Source of the DNA: Sabethes cyaneus
Taxonomy: Eukaryota; Arthropoda; Insecta; Diptera; Culicidae
Direction of reading: 5' to 3'
Assembly (NCBI RefSeq): GCF_943734655.1
Contig: NC_071355.1
Location: 207,315,603 to 207,379,602 of the forward strand
Length of the DNA stretch: 64,000 nucleotides
Positions 34,685-46,442 of this stretch are shown here, in pieces. A program made the position numbers and the translations under genes. The notes below the pieces were generated by a model. The model was given only the letters and a program-made list of their open reading frames with translations. It was not told where the DNA came from and did not search any database. The first letter of the stretch is position 1; the number at the start of each line of letters is the position of its first letter.

Positions 34685-36039
34685 CTAGCTGACCCGACAA
34701 ACTTCGTATTGCCACAAATTAAACTGTGTTGTACATAAATCGTGAATCTCGGATGACCTTCGTTACAATCTAGAGTTTTGCAAGTTTCTGGGGAGTTCAT
34801 GGGTGTTTTAATATACAAATTTTCCTCATAGTAAAGTAGAAAACAACTCCCCCCATTGCTTAGCCTGATAAAATAAAGCGGATAGCATTTAAATATTCAC
34901 CATCATTACAAACCATTTAGCCGAACACCAATTCTCGGTTGCCCATAACGCGGAATATAGAGTTTCGCAGAATGCCATTTTGCAAAAAACCTTACGCGGG
35001 ATGTACCATTTCACGGAAAATCTTTTCGTAGAAAGTACCATTTGGCAGGGGTGACCCAACTGAAGGAAAGTAATAGAGGTCAGTAGATCTAGGAAAATAA
35101 ATAAACCTAGATAGAGATGATCTCTACGGGGGGCTGCTCCCCCGCAGTGGCCGGCGCTCCTGACGGCAACACTGGCGGCCTGTGTGCCTCTCGCCCTGGA
35201 TCATCTAATGTTACTATTGATAGTTTCTGGTGGTCTTGTTGTTGACTAATGTTTTATGAAAGAGTATAAAATTTCTCGAGTCCGATTAGTTTTTGAGTTA
35301 CGCAAAAAATTCTGTTTTATTTGTATGAGAGTCCTTACCCCGTACCACAGGGGTGAGGGGTCTCAAACCATCATTAAAAAAATTCCTGCCTCTAAAGCCC
35401 CCCACAAGCCAATTTTGATACCATTTGCTTGATTAGCTCTCGAGTTATGAGAAAATTTGTATCTCATTTGTATGGGAGCCCCCCCTCCTAAAAAGGTAAG
35501 GGGTCCTAATTCATCATAGGAAAAATTCATGCCTCCAAAAACACCCACATGACAAATATGGTACCATTTGATTGATTAGTTTTCGAATTATGAGAAAATT
35601 TGTATTTCATTTGTATAGGAGCTCCCCCTCCTAAAGTGGGGAGGGATCTCAATTCAACATAGAAAAAATTATTGTCTCCAAAAACACCCACATATAAAAT
35701 TTTGTTCCATTTGCTTGATTAGTTCTCGAGTTATACAGAAATTTGTGTTTCATTTGTATGGGAGCCCCCCTCTTATTTGAGGGAGGGGTCTCATACCATC
35801 ATAAGAGCCTTCCCTGGCCCCAAAAACCCCTATATGCAAATTTTCACGCCGATCGGTTCTGTAGTTTTTGATTCCATAAGGAATATTCGGGCAGACAGAC
35901 AGAAATCCATTTTTATAGGTATAGATTTGTATGGGAACCCCCCTCTTAGTGGGAGGAGAGGTCTTTTGCCATCGAGAGAATCTTCGATTCTATAAGACAG
36001 ACAGACAGACAGACAGAAATCCATTTTTATAGGTATAGA
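34685..36039 (-). mobile_element. full-length non-autonomous Helitron, copy A
   Basis: Read on the minus strand it starts TCTATACCTATAAAAATGG at 36039, preceded by A, then a (GTCT)n run. It ends GTCGGGTCAGCTAG at 34685, followed by T. A-TC...CTAG-T is the Helitron boundary rule. The terminal hairpin TACGA-AGTTTG-TCGGG looks like a decayed CCCGA/TCGGG stem. A second 5' start lies at 35925. The interior holds about four ~142-bp units carrying CTTGATTAGTTCTCGAG and C/G runs. 1355 bp, no Rep/Hel gene. Confidence 0.75.
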
Positions 36040-36486
36040 TTTGTAAATAAGCAACTTGGCATACTTAGTTTTTCCGAAATAATGTGGACTAACTTTTGGA
36101 AAGGCCTTAATTTTTTACCCTTTTTTAATAAAATATATACCTCGAAAATTATAACATCTACAAAAAATGATCTATTGGCGACCTTTAGAAAATATTATGT
36201 ATTTTTATGAAAAAATACTGAAAAAAATACAAAAAAATTTTAACACTAAAAAAAGCATTTTAAAAACTACAAATCGATTTGCCAAAAAAGGCCATCTTAG
36301 AAATCGATGAAATATTTGTTGAAAATAGATAATTTTGGGGCCTAAAAGTCTTCCATACATCGCATAATGGGCAGTTTTTCTAACAAAAACTTTTTCAAGC
36401 CCGTACTGAGAAAAAAAAGGGAACGCAGACAAACAGACATAACAATCACTGTTCTATTCTTCGCACGCTGTAACAGTCATTTCAAA
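36040..36486. other. AT-rich spacer, nothing recognised
   Basis: Low-complexity A- and T-runs; no coding domain. Confidence 0.3.
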
Positions 36487-36771
36487 CTAAGTTTTGTTTA
36501 GGAATGTCTCCATATTTGCCAAAGTGGTGCTTTCAAACGAAAGAAAGGAAAGACCATTTGCAAAGTGCTTAATTCTCCGAGGGATTTGTGAATGTCGATT
36601 ATAGACGGTGTTAGTGTGCACGCAAAATGTGCGTGACGATATTTTCAGTTGGATTTTCTTCAAAGAGTTATGTCTGTGGCAGGAAGTCTCGTATTTTCGT
36701 GATAAGTCAATTAACTGCTTAGAAATAGATCCTGTCTCGCGTGCTATTTCAAGTCTAATTTCAGCTTCCAT
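36487..36771 (-). pseudogene. unrecognised 94-codon open stretch
   Basis: The minus strand reads MEAEIRLEIARETGSISKQL onward to NMETFLNKT without stops. The composition is protein-like (charged, few low-complexity runs), unlike the surrounding AT-rich sequence. It could be a fragment of a transposable-element protein or a decayed gene. No motif supports a name, and no splice-consistent neighbours were found. Confidence 0.25.
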
Positions 36772-37084
36772 GTAAGCGAAAACCCCATTTTTAACAAGAC
36801 TGCCATCTTTGGCATCTATTTTTCCATATAAACGTCATGTGTCGCCATTAGCGGTGCTTCTTTTAGCGAAAGTAGTAAATTTTGCATGAGTGTTTGTAAG
36901 CTTTCCAAAATTTTGTATTGGCGTTTGTTAGACTATGTTGGCATGGTGGTATGAATATTAGCACTCACTCACACAGGTGCATCAAGGGACCACCTTGGCT
37001 GGCAGAGCGAGCTACCATCGGTATCTCCCAAATATTTACAGAGCTGGCAGTCTTCTTGTTACAGGGGTCTTTGATCTGAGTCTC

Positions 37085-37730
37085 ATTTCAAGTAAGATTA
37101 CAAGTCCAATGTGAAATAAATTTTTAAGTCATTCCAAGTTATTCCAAATTTAATTCCAGTTTTACGCCCTCAAGTCCAAGTTTAAGCCGTTTATTCAAAT
37201 TGGCAAATGTTCAATTTGAAATAATGCTTCAGGCTTAAATTGGTCCAGTTAAAGTTCAATTTTAGGTCCAAGTGTCATGCAAATTTCAAGTCCAAGTGCT
37301 AATGAAATTTCATAATCAATTTAAAGTGCAATTTGAAGTTTAATTTTAAGTCTAATTTCAATCCAATTTGAAATCTACTTTGATTTCAATTTCGAGCAAC
37401 ATTCCATTTCAACTGCAATACTGGTCTAACAAGCCAGTCGTCGTATGTTCGAATCTCGGCGGTGCTGCTAGATAGAGTTAGTTTGTCGATAAACAAGTGT
37501 CAAGTCTTAGAAAAGACGATTAAGTCCAAGGCTTTGCTTTGCTTTGCTCTTTTTTTGGAAGTCTAATTTCATATTTAATATGATTCCAATTTTAAGTTTA
37601 ATTTAGAACACAATTTCCAGTCTAATTTCAAATGCCTATTTCAATTTAAAGCCCAGCTTTTACTTTGATTTTAAGTTCATGTCCGATATAAATTTCAGAT
37701 TCCAATTTCAAATTCAATTTCAGTTCTGGT
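37085..37730 (+). repeat. degenerate satellite-like repeat (TCCAATTTCAAGTC words)
   Basis: Long run of words such as AAGTCCAA, AATTTCAAGTC and TTTAAGTCTAATTTCA in loose tandem, interrupted by a SINE at 37416-37550. The reverse-complement family appears at 42180-42530, on the other side of SLC5 paralogue 2. Confidence 0.6.
37416..37550 (+). repeat. tRNA-related SINE
   Basis: TGGTCTAACAAGCCAGTCG followed by GTTCGAATCTCGGC gives B-box-like tRNA homology, then a unique body and a GCTTTGCTTTGC tail. It lacks a cloverleaf end, so it is a SINE rather than a tRNA gene. Confidence 0.5.
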
Positions 37731-37832
37731 GTAGTGGTCAGCATTCAAGGACCCGGGTTCAAATCCCGACCCCGCAGAAGTCACGAATGACCCAAGCAGC
37801 CAAGCTGTTAAAGTAACTATAATCTAACGACG
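37724..37832 (+). repeat. tRNA-derived SINE, partial (Feilai-like)
   Basis: GTAGTGGTCAGCATTCAAGG, GGGTTCAAATCCCGACC and GTCACGAATGAC repeat the unit at 21783-21910. The section between A and B boxes is shortened. Confidence 0.6.
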
Positions 37833-37834
37833 GT

Positions 37835-38180
37835 GGAGCGACCAACGAGTTTCGTAGTGTTGGGCAAAATGCAGGATCACGTAATGGACGGGAAAGCGAT
37901 CAATGAGAGGATGTGCCTGTTGAGGATAAAAGGCCGTTTCTTCAACTACACCATCATAAACGTGCGAAGGTAGACCCGACGATGTGAAGGAAATGTTCTA
38001 TGCGCAGCTGGAGGCAACGTACGACAGCTGCTCACAACGGGACATCAAGATCGTCATCGGCAATTTGAACGCCCAGGTCGGCAGGGAAGCAATGTTTAGA
38101 CCGATGATCGGGCCACACCCTGCACAACGCCACGAACGATAATGGCCAGCGATGCATGAACTTTGCAGCTTGGTGATCAG
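37835..38180 (+). pseudogene. LINE endonuclease fragment
   Basis: Plus-strand frames read NEFRSVG or EFLVVGKMQDHV, CLLRIKGRFFNYTIINV (about 37915), QRDIKIVIGNLNAQVGREAM (about 38038), RCMNFAA (about 38150). These are the G-D-x-N-A and N-F-A-A blocks of LINE endonucleases, with a conservative D to N change (GNLNAQ). Truncated before the D-H motif. Confidence 0.6.
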
Positions 38181-38716
38181 AAGCACTTTCTCACAAAGAT
38201 ATCATCAAAGTCACCTGGTTTTTCTGGTCATTTCCTACGGGTTTCCGGAGTCCCTCAAACATGTCCAGATATGACCTGACCTGACCCTTGACTTGATAAC
38301 AGATTTGGCTTCCATTGATATATTTATTGAATTCTAGTGCGATTGAAGGTGTCGCACGTTAAGTTTTTGTTCATGGACATGCCACTTGTCTGGGTGCTCC
38401 TGGAAGTCCCCGGAACTTATCCAGATATAACCAACGTGGTGCTAGGTAGTTGATCTGACTTCAATTGATCTAGTTTTTAAAGTCTGGCGTAGGAAAAAGA
38501 GTGTAAAATTTGGTATGGGAGGGCCATTAAAGCAACGCTTATTAAGTTTGTATAACTGTTTCACAAAACATAACATTTTTGTTCTAAATTTTTTGCGTTT
38601 TTTATATTTTCGAATGAAAATTCGATAAAAAAAATTTAAAAGTTAGCAATTTGTGTTGGCCTGGCCATTTCAGGTTAATTCAGATTAAAACTTTTAGTTT
38701 GCTTAGTAACTTACTG
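38181..38716. other. downstream flank of SLC5 paralogue 2
   Basis: No gene or clear repeat seen. Confidence 0.3.
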
Positions 38717-38722
38717 TTTATT
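38717..38722 (-). terminator. polyadenylation signal AATAAA of SLC5 paralogue 2
   Basis: TTTATT on the plus strand, 34 nt past the stop codon of the minus-strand gene. Confidence 0.5.
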
Positions 38723-38755
38723 AACTTTTTAACCTTAAATCAACTCATAACCTAA

Positions 38756-40925
38756 CTACTGTTTAATATCGGTAGCCTTCTGAAGTTCCTTAAGAGCCAA
38801 ATCGATTTCCTCGTACTGAATGTTATGCTTTCGAATGGCTTGTTCTTTTTCGTACTGTTTTTGGTTTCGAAGAAACGGTGCAAGCAGCCGTTGATCAGTT
38901 ACCTGTCCTCCACCGGTCAGTATACTAACAGTATATGCAACAACGAAATAAATTATTACTCCTAAGAAGGCATAATACATAAAGCTTAGCTTGAAAATCC
39001 TTGGCACTTCGTCATGAACGAGAGAGGATACCGGTGTTATTAGCGTAACATTCTGAAGCAGGCTAGCGTCGCAACCATCGGTACGGAATGGCAATGGTGG
39101 ATGCTTCGGATTCATCTGAGCTCCTACCAGAATTGTACCGATAGATAGCACCGAGCATATAGAGCCAGCGATCACTCCCTTCGTGTTGATGACTGTGGAT
39201 ATCATTCCGGATGTAAACATTCCTAGCAGTGTTCCGGAAGTAATGCCTGAGAGTGAGATAGCCATATGCATTACCTGGCCTAGCTTCTCAACTACGAAAA
39301 CCAATCCAATGACGACGACTCCTAGCAAGATAACCAAGCATTTCATCACGTTGCTCGCCGTTTTCTCACTTGACTTCGGATAACGTACTCGGATGAAGTC
39401 TTCGTAGATGGTTCCAGCCAGCGTGTTAAGTACCGATGACATTGTCGAAAGAGCAGCCGAAAATATTCCTGAAACAAAAAGTCCGGGCATTCCGGGAATT
39501 TTGGCACCGACATCCATCACAAAATAGGGCAACATCTGATCTAGTTTGTTTATTGTTTTAATGGTGTACGGATCACACGTTTCGTACTTTGCATACATGA
39601 TCAGCCCGGTTAGACATGAACAGATTTTGATAAATATCAAACCACAAGTAAAAATTGTAAGAGATTTCCTTGCCACACGAAAGTCGGGAACTGCCAAAAA
39701 TCGTTGTACACAGCCTTGGCTTACGCCGAGCTGAGCAACCCATATTGTTGTCAAGCCGAATCCAACGGCCCAAAAGGACGTTCTCACAAAAGGATCCGGA
39801 TTCATGCTGAAATATAAATCGACAATAAAATTCGGTATTTTATGTGCTTTGTGCTCTGCAAGGACTTACTCAAAGAATATTAGTCTGCCACCCCTTTCGG
39901 AGGCAGCCCAAACCTCAGATAACCCACCGACGCTGATTAATCCGAGAACGATGATTACTATCGTGGCTCCTACCATCAGGATGAACTGAAGCGTATCGGT
40001 CCAGACAACAGCCCGCAGACCACCGACGGTGGTATAGAAAATGCACACAACCGATATCAGGGGTGTGATGAGATGCAGATTGATTCCGGTCACTTGACTG
40101 AACGCCAGTGCCGGTACGTAGATCACGATCGGCAGGTAAATCAAACAGGACAGAGCGTAGACGAAACTGGCAGCCGATCGGACGGTTCGATCGAACCGTC
40201 GCTCCAGATAGGTGAACGCGGATGTTAGCTGCAGATCATAGAACACCGGAAGGTAGATTCTATCCATTAGGATGAAAACCTGAAATATGTGATTATTTGA
40301 TTACTCATATCAATGTCTTAAAGATAGCGACTACTTACTGTTAACGCACAAATAAGGCACATCGCATATTGGGTCCCATGTGCGTACATTTCCGAAGGGA
40401 CCCCGAGTAGTGTGATTCCTGACACGTGCCTAGAAAAGTATATTAACAGAATTATTCAATACACCTTTCCGGTGAGTGCCGTTGAACTCACGATGCAATC
40501 AGCGATGCTGAAACAGGGAATTTACTCATTGTCTTTCCACCCAACAAGTACTCTTTGGTATTGTTCTGCTTAATTTTTGACATAAACCCAAAATAAACGC
40601 CTATCAGCGTGGACAGTACCAGCATCAGGACAAAGACTATGTAGTCATAGATCGAGAAGCGAAGATCCTCGACAGATGTGGTGGGAACTGTTGGCGTTAT
40701 AGAAGCTATATGATCCGTTGTAGTTTGTAGATTGTACTCCGAAACCGAACTACTCGATAACGTCGAGGTTGATGTTAGGATTTCCGCAACTTTGCTGCTC
40801 AGATGAGTAATTATAGAGGAGAGTGGCATCTCTGTAGAACTACTCAACACGGGATGACTACTAGCAGTAGTCATTATGTCGAGTGAATCTTCGATTTCCT
40901 CCAGAATAACGGCGTCCTCTTCCAT
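38756..40925 (-). CDS. SLC5 sodium:solute symporter, paralogue 2 (four exons)
   Basis: Minus-strand exons 40925-40492, 40429-40339, 40279-39870 and 39806-38756; introns are GT-AG, phases 2, 0, 2, and the product is 661 aa. It differs by an ~90-residue Ser/Thr-rich N-terminus (MEEDAVILEEIEDSLDIMTT onward) before the first helix; this should face outside and could be O-glycosylated (inference). Family features: NTKEYLLGGKTMSKFP, GGLRAVVWTDTLQ, GMPGLFVSGIFSAALSTMS (Na+-site helix), C-terminal STGGG-type TGGGQVTDQRLLAPF. Expected role: Na+-coupled uptake of small organic solutes at the plasma membrane. Exon lengths 91 and 410 are identical to those of paralogue 3, indicating recent common ancestry relative to paralogue 1. 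Substrate unknown. Confidence 0.9.
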
Positions 40926-42179
40926 TGTGTCGAGAGTGAAGACTTGGAAGTTGTCTGTAGATAATCGGAATTATTACTGTCTAAATATGATCAAAAGTTA
41001 TACATAAAATATGTTATAAATGAATACTTGTTTTCGTGGAACTTTGAAAAAATCATAAGCAATATTGCTATTTTTGTAACATGTAACAATTAATAAACAA
41101 CAGTCGTTACTGACACTCGACGTCAAAAATAGCACACTATTAATCCTTCGGAATCCCTCTGTAAAGTTGTGAAATCAGAACGATCGACGTCAGCATGAGA
41201 AATTCCTTTCGACTGGCAATGGCGGCAAACTTGGCCTAGTGCACTTCGCGTGCCGCGTTGCCAACAGACAGGCACGCCTGCTCCTGCTGCGGCTGCTGCT
41301 GACGTCTTCGTCGCATTAGCGGTTATCTAGAAGATTTACAAACCTCGTCGTATATCACTGGCAGTTTAATCTTTATCTATCCAGCTATCTAGGGTATGAT
41401 GATGAGTAGGCCCACTCGCTGCCTCGGCCAGGTAGACCTGGATGACACTGGAAAATTTCTCCTTCTAGCCGCTACTGGCAATGAAAAATCTCGCGCCTGC
41501 CACCAGCTTCCAGTTAGTGTGTTTGTACCTAAGTGTCCGAGGCGGGAACTGTGCGGGTTTACTAACCAAAACGCGTCGGTGTCGTTTGCAGTCTGAAGCC
41601 GGACTGACGGCTGATTTGAGTTGTCACGAGAATAATAATAGGTAATTTGATCTTCATGATCTACCTCTCGAGCTGGACTGCATCCGAGACATTAGTGTAT
41701 CAACTAGGAAGTGAAATCTCCTACATCTGGAATAATTTACTCCCAGCAGATGCTTATGCTGTGCAAGCGAGAATCAGTCGCAATCTTGGGTCGTTTAGCG
41801 GTTATGTAGATAATTTCATTTTAACACATTAGAGAGATTTTGTACGGAAAGCAAATCCATCTACTAAATGTAACTTGTCTTAGGACTAGAAATTAGAAAT
41901 TTGAACTGAAAGCTCTTTTACTGCAAATTAGTATAGACCGTTTGACGAATGGGCGATCGTGGATTAAAAAAAGCAAATACTGGCTGTGTGATGTCTAGTA
42001 ACCCGTAAATCATTCCCTTAAGTCATTATCTATCGCCACTAGCGTACCCAAACGTAAGTAGAAAGTCGGGTGCCCTTTCAGAAACACGTTTTGGCCTGCA
42101 AACATTAAGTAATCGTAGGATGGCGGATCTACTTTATAAATATCGGCCAATTAGAGAGAAAACTCCAGGCTTTCGGGGG
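40926..42179. other. upstream region of SLC5 paralogue 2
   Basis: Presumed promoter and 5' UTR in the first few hundred bases, with (CTG/CTGC)n-like sequence near 41279-41302. No coding domain found. Confidence 0.3.
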
Positions 42180-42530
42180 CACTAGGAAGTGGGTTTCAAA
42201 TTGGATTTGAATTGGAAATAATTTGGACTTGCAGTTGAAATGGATTTTTCACGAAATTAGACGCGAAGTTTTTCCTGAAAATAGACATGAAATAACATTG
42301 GATATTTGTCTTGAAACTATTTAGAATTTGTATTGAAATATCGCGTGAAATTAGACTTGAAAGTTAATATAAATGGAATTTCTTCTAGAATAGAAATTGA
42401 ATTTTTTACGGGGTCATTCTTCGCGAAATTTTGCTTAGAAATAGACTTTAAATTAAACTTAAAAGGGATTGAAATTGGACCCAAAATAAAACATAAATTG
42501 GATTTGATATTGTACTCGGTATTTGACTAG
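42180..42530 (-). repeat. degenerate satellite-like repeat, inverted relative of 37085-37730
   Basis: Words such as AAATTGGATTTGAATTGG, GAAATTAGACTTGAAA and TTGGACTTGCAGTTGAAAT recur in loose tandem. They are the reverse complement of the words at 37085-37730. Confidence 0.6.
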
Positions 42531-44145
42531 GTTTTTTTTATATGCCAGAAGAGTACTGTTTTCAAAATGTCACTGCGACAGTTATGGAGATTGTTTTGTG
42601 TTGCTAACCCCAATTGCTGTACACGGTTTACGAATTGCTTATACCCATGCTGTTAGGTTGCTGTAAGATTGCGCCCCAATTAGGTAGTACATGGATAATA
42701 AAACCAATAACCATTTTGGGTTCGAGTTTCCATCCATTAATAGGTAGCTGAAGAAGCTGAAGAACTTTCTAGTTCTAAGTTGCGAAAGTGGCAAATGTCA
42801 GTTAAGGCTTTGCCAGCCGTCTTTACATGATAAAGACAGTTACGATGTCCGGTGAGGTTGAGGAGTCCCGTGGTTGTGCGTAGCTCATTACGTGTTAAGG
42901 TAAGTGGTTCTTCTTTAGTAGTTCTGTTTACCTTGTATGCGCTTGATACCAACTGGATGCTATTTGTAGCTTTGCCCAGATCAGTAATTCGCCGGGACGG
43001 TTCAGGGTCAATGAACTGCAGAGCTGATCCTTGTCCTTTGTTATGGCGAAAGAGTTGTGCTGCCCTCCCAATCTAATTTGGATGCACATTTAGTGGACTT
43101 GAGAGCCAGTAGTGCAACCTGGCTGTCCGTAAAGATATCGATATCAATTTTTGATCCATCTGTGAAGAAACAGATGGTACCCAATAAAAAACGGGCCCTC
43201 CATCCCTACTAGCACAGTTGTTACAAACCAGTTGTGGCAACCGATTTATGACTGATTTCAGTCCTAAGTAAGTTTCTGCAACCATAAGTGCGAAAAGTGC
43301 GCTGCATGGGATTGTTCCATATAGTACGATTTAAATCAATTACACTGTAGGGAACCATCCAGGCAGAGATTGCCGCTACTAGATTTGATAGTTTGAACTC
43401 CCTTAGTACGCGAAGGTGACCCCAAGTGTGTTATGACACCTTTGCAACCTTAGCGCATCAAGTTCGGCTTCCTTCTTCACATGAAGATGTAAAGGCAGCA
43501 AGCATAACATTGCCTCCATGGGTGCAGTTGGTGTTGTGCGCATGGCGCTGGTCACTAACAAACAAGCCAGGCGCTAAACTTTGTTTAGCATGGCCTGCGC
43601 TGTCATCTCGTTCACCTTTGGCCACCATACAAGAGTGGCATAAGTTATAAGGCTAAACCGTGCAATAGTAGTGTATGACCAAACGACTAGTTGAGGTTTC
43701 ACTCCCCAGGTTTTGCTAAACAGCAAAAATATCCCATCAAGAAAACTGGGATCTCTTTCTCGCGCCCATACAAATGACAAGCAACAGAAACAACAGCGCA
43801 CCCCTGCCAACAAAAGTTGAAGCTGCGTGTACAAGTATTAGTGGGAAAAGATGTGTGCGAGCGTGGCAATGCATTGCATACGTGTTTGTGTACATCCATA
43901 TTTTGACTTACACACACTAGTGTGGATTAGTTCAACTTTAACTCGGCAGATAGCATTGCTGTTACTGTCTCTCGACTTTTGGCAGAGTTGCCAGTCTTCT
44001 TGATGGAATGTTTTTGCAAACAGTGAACTGCATGTCCAGATGGCTGAAGTTGCTTTCTTGACAACATATTCTCGTCCAGATGCAGTCCAGTTCAGCTTAT
44101 GATCCAAGATAATACCCAGATGTTTAACTTCACTACTAAAGCTTA

Positions 44146-44376
44146 TAGCGAATTCATAAATTAACCTGAGTTCGTGCTAACTCGAACCCGAAATTTATGA
44201 ACGATACGGGCAGTTTGACAGATCGACCCGTAAACCGTAATGCTAGACAGTTTTAACCTGCGCTTCAAACTGAATGCTGTCAGTTTAACCGAGACGCAAT
44301 CTCGGTTAATTTATGAACGCTTCGATTAAAACTGAGTGCTAATCGACCTGAACCAGGTTAATTTATGAATTCGCTC
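44146..44376. mobile_element. 231-bp MITE with TTA target duplication
   Basis: AGCGAATTCATAAATTAACC near the left end is mirrored by GGTTAATTTATGAATTCGCT at the right. TTA occurs at 44143-44145 and 44377-44379. It interrupts a LINE reading frame. A 3-bp TTA duplication fits PIF/Harbinger-type MITEs. AATTTATGAACG words repeat inside. Confidence 0.7.
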
Positions 44377-45104
44377 TTAGTTTGACGCCATTCAGTGTAT
44401 GGGTAGTAAGAGTATGTCTCCTTTGCCTAGTAAATGGTATCACAACTGTTTTGGTACCCCTCTCGTAAACACCACGAAATAGTTGTATTTGGAGCTCCTG
44501 GCATACGACTAGACAGCACTGCGTCTAATTTACCTCTGACAATGAGTACTACGTCAGCGGCGAACGCAGTGACCGTGCTGTGATAGCTTGTGCAAGAATG
44601 CGTCGACCACCAGTGACCAAAACAACAGGGGAGAACTCCTCCTTCAGAACATCCTTTGATTGCTGAGATCGTGATCGACGTATCCCCCAATGAAGCTGTG
44701 ATTTCCCTGCTTGACAGCATCAAGGTGAGTTAAAATAGGTGATCTAGTTTTCGCAGTTTGTAGAACAGAAGTGCGCGGAACGATTGGTTAGCAACCATCG
44801 ACGTTGTTTATACATTCAACAGTTTCCGCTTTGCAAATTTCGGTGATCGTCAAGGGTAACCCAGCGGGGTTGAAAAACAAGTTTGTACATCAGAAAACCT
44901 CTCTTGACTAACCTTGGACAGCATTGCTTGAATCCAGCTCATTGTCGGCTGGTCAGTTCCTTTGTTAAGGAGAGCCGTATTAATTGAAGCGAAGGACGTG
45001 TTGTCATCTAGAAGGTCTGAAAGCTTTTGGCATGGTTTTATGTTGTATGCCTGCCTTAGGTATGAACACCACCCTGACTTTCCGCCAGCTTGCCGGGACA
45101 CTCT

Positions 45105-45130
45105 TCTCTTCTCTTTTCTTCTCTTTTGAC
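45105..45130. repeat. (TTCTC)n microsatellite
   Basis: Short run of TCTTCTCTTC/TTCTCTTTTC units inside the LINE. Confidence 0.6.
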
Positions 45131-45239
45131 ATGAATGGCAACAGGCACGTAAGTTAATGGCGTCGATACACTGTCTTTTGCTCCGAGAAGGTTTTACTAG
45201 TTTACTTTCACAGCTTACCGCTTGTTACATAGCAGAAAA

Positions 45240-45800
45240 TATGGCACAAACACAAAAATTTCTGTTTTATTTGTATGAGAGTCCTTATCCTCCCAACACA
45301 GAAGTGAGGGGTCTCAAAATATCATAAAATAAATTTATGCCTCCAAAAACCTCCACATGCTAAATTTGGTCCCATTTGCTTGATTAGTTCTAGAGTTATG
45401 AGGAAATTTGTATTTCATTTGTATGGGAGCCCCCCCCCCCCTCTTAGAAGGGGAAGGGGTCTCAGTACACCATAGAAAAAATTCCTGTCTTCTAAAACCC
45501 CCACATGCCAAATTTAGTTTCTTTTGCTTGATTAGTGCTCGAGTTATGAGGAAATTCGTATTTGTTTTGTATGGAAGCCCCTCCTCCTAAAGAGGGGAAG
45601 GGTCTCAATTCATCATAGAAAAAAATCCTTCCTCCAAAAACCCCCGCAGTCCACATTTGATTCCATTTGCTTAATTAATTCTCGAGTTATGAGAAAATTT
45701 GTGTTTCATTTGTATAGAAGCTCCCCCACCCCTCTTAGAAGGGGAAGAGATCTCCACAGAAAAAATTCTGACTTGATTCTGATTTACTTGATTGAGCCCC
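45240..45800 (-). mobile_element. Helitron internal repeat array, copy B (partial)
   Basis: Same ~142-bp units as at 35240-35860: GCTTGATTAGT...CGAGTTATGAG...TCATTTGTATGGGAG followed by C-runs, about four units. Neither the TC start nor the CTAG end is present. Confidence 0.65.
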
Positions 45801-45908
45801 CCTCTTACGCCGTCCATGAAATTGCTCTCTCGTCCCCTCCATAAAATTGCTGATCGTTTTATCTTTCCAACGACAAACAAATTGTTCAGTTTCGTTCAGT
45901 AGTTTAGT

Positions 45909-46442
45909 ACACTGATAAAAATAGACACGGCGTTACCAAAAGATCTTACACATGAATTTCAACGTGCAAATATTGATAATCTTGTTTCATATGTCAATCA
46001 TTCGGGTATCAAAAGTGTTTCCCTTCAATTTAACGTGAAATGAAATATTTCATATGGGAAACACGTTAAATAACCATGTTTTTCCAACAAACCTTCAATC
46101 AACATGATAGTCACTGCTTTCGCACTGCAAATCCACGTGTTTTACCATTAGATCGTATCCTGTTGCAATCCACATGAAATTAAAGTGTAAGTTTTTATAA
46201 ATATTTCACTGGTTTTACACGTTTAATCAAAGGGTAACTCTTATGAAATGTCATTGTATTTGAAATTCATGTGGCTTTCACGATGAGCTGATGTGAATAT
46301 CAGGTCATCTGAAAGTGTTTTACCCATGGTTTTACCATTGAATATGATTCATGTGTTATTCTTATGAAACTGTAGTGATTAGCACCAGGAGAATATCTAT
46401 GTGTTCTGCACATTGAACGCACGTGTATAGTTTTTTCGGTGT
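45909..46442. mobile_element. TIR element with TACAC-GAAAAAA ends
   Basis: Left end TACACTGATAAAAATAGACA and right end, reversed, TACACCGAAAAAACTATACA form about 22 bp of imperfect TIR. The interior has repeated GTGTTTTACCATT, CATGTG and TTCATATG words. It sits inside a LINE. Target duplication is not clear. Confidence 0.55.

Noticed and set aside
45240..45800. CRISPR-like regular repeats
   Set aside because: Repeats are ~142-bp diverged units of a Helitron without unique spacers, in a eukaryotic context.
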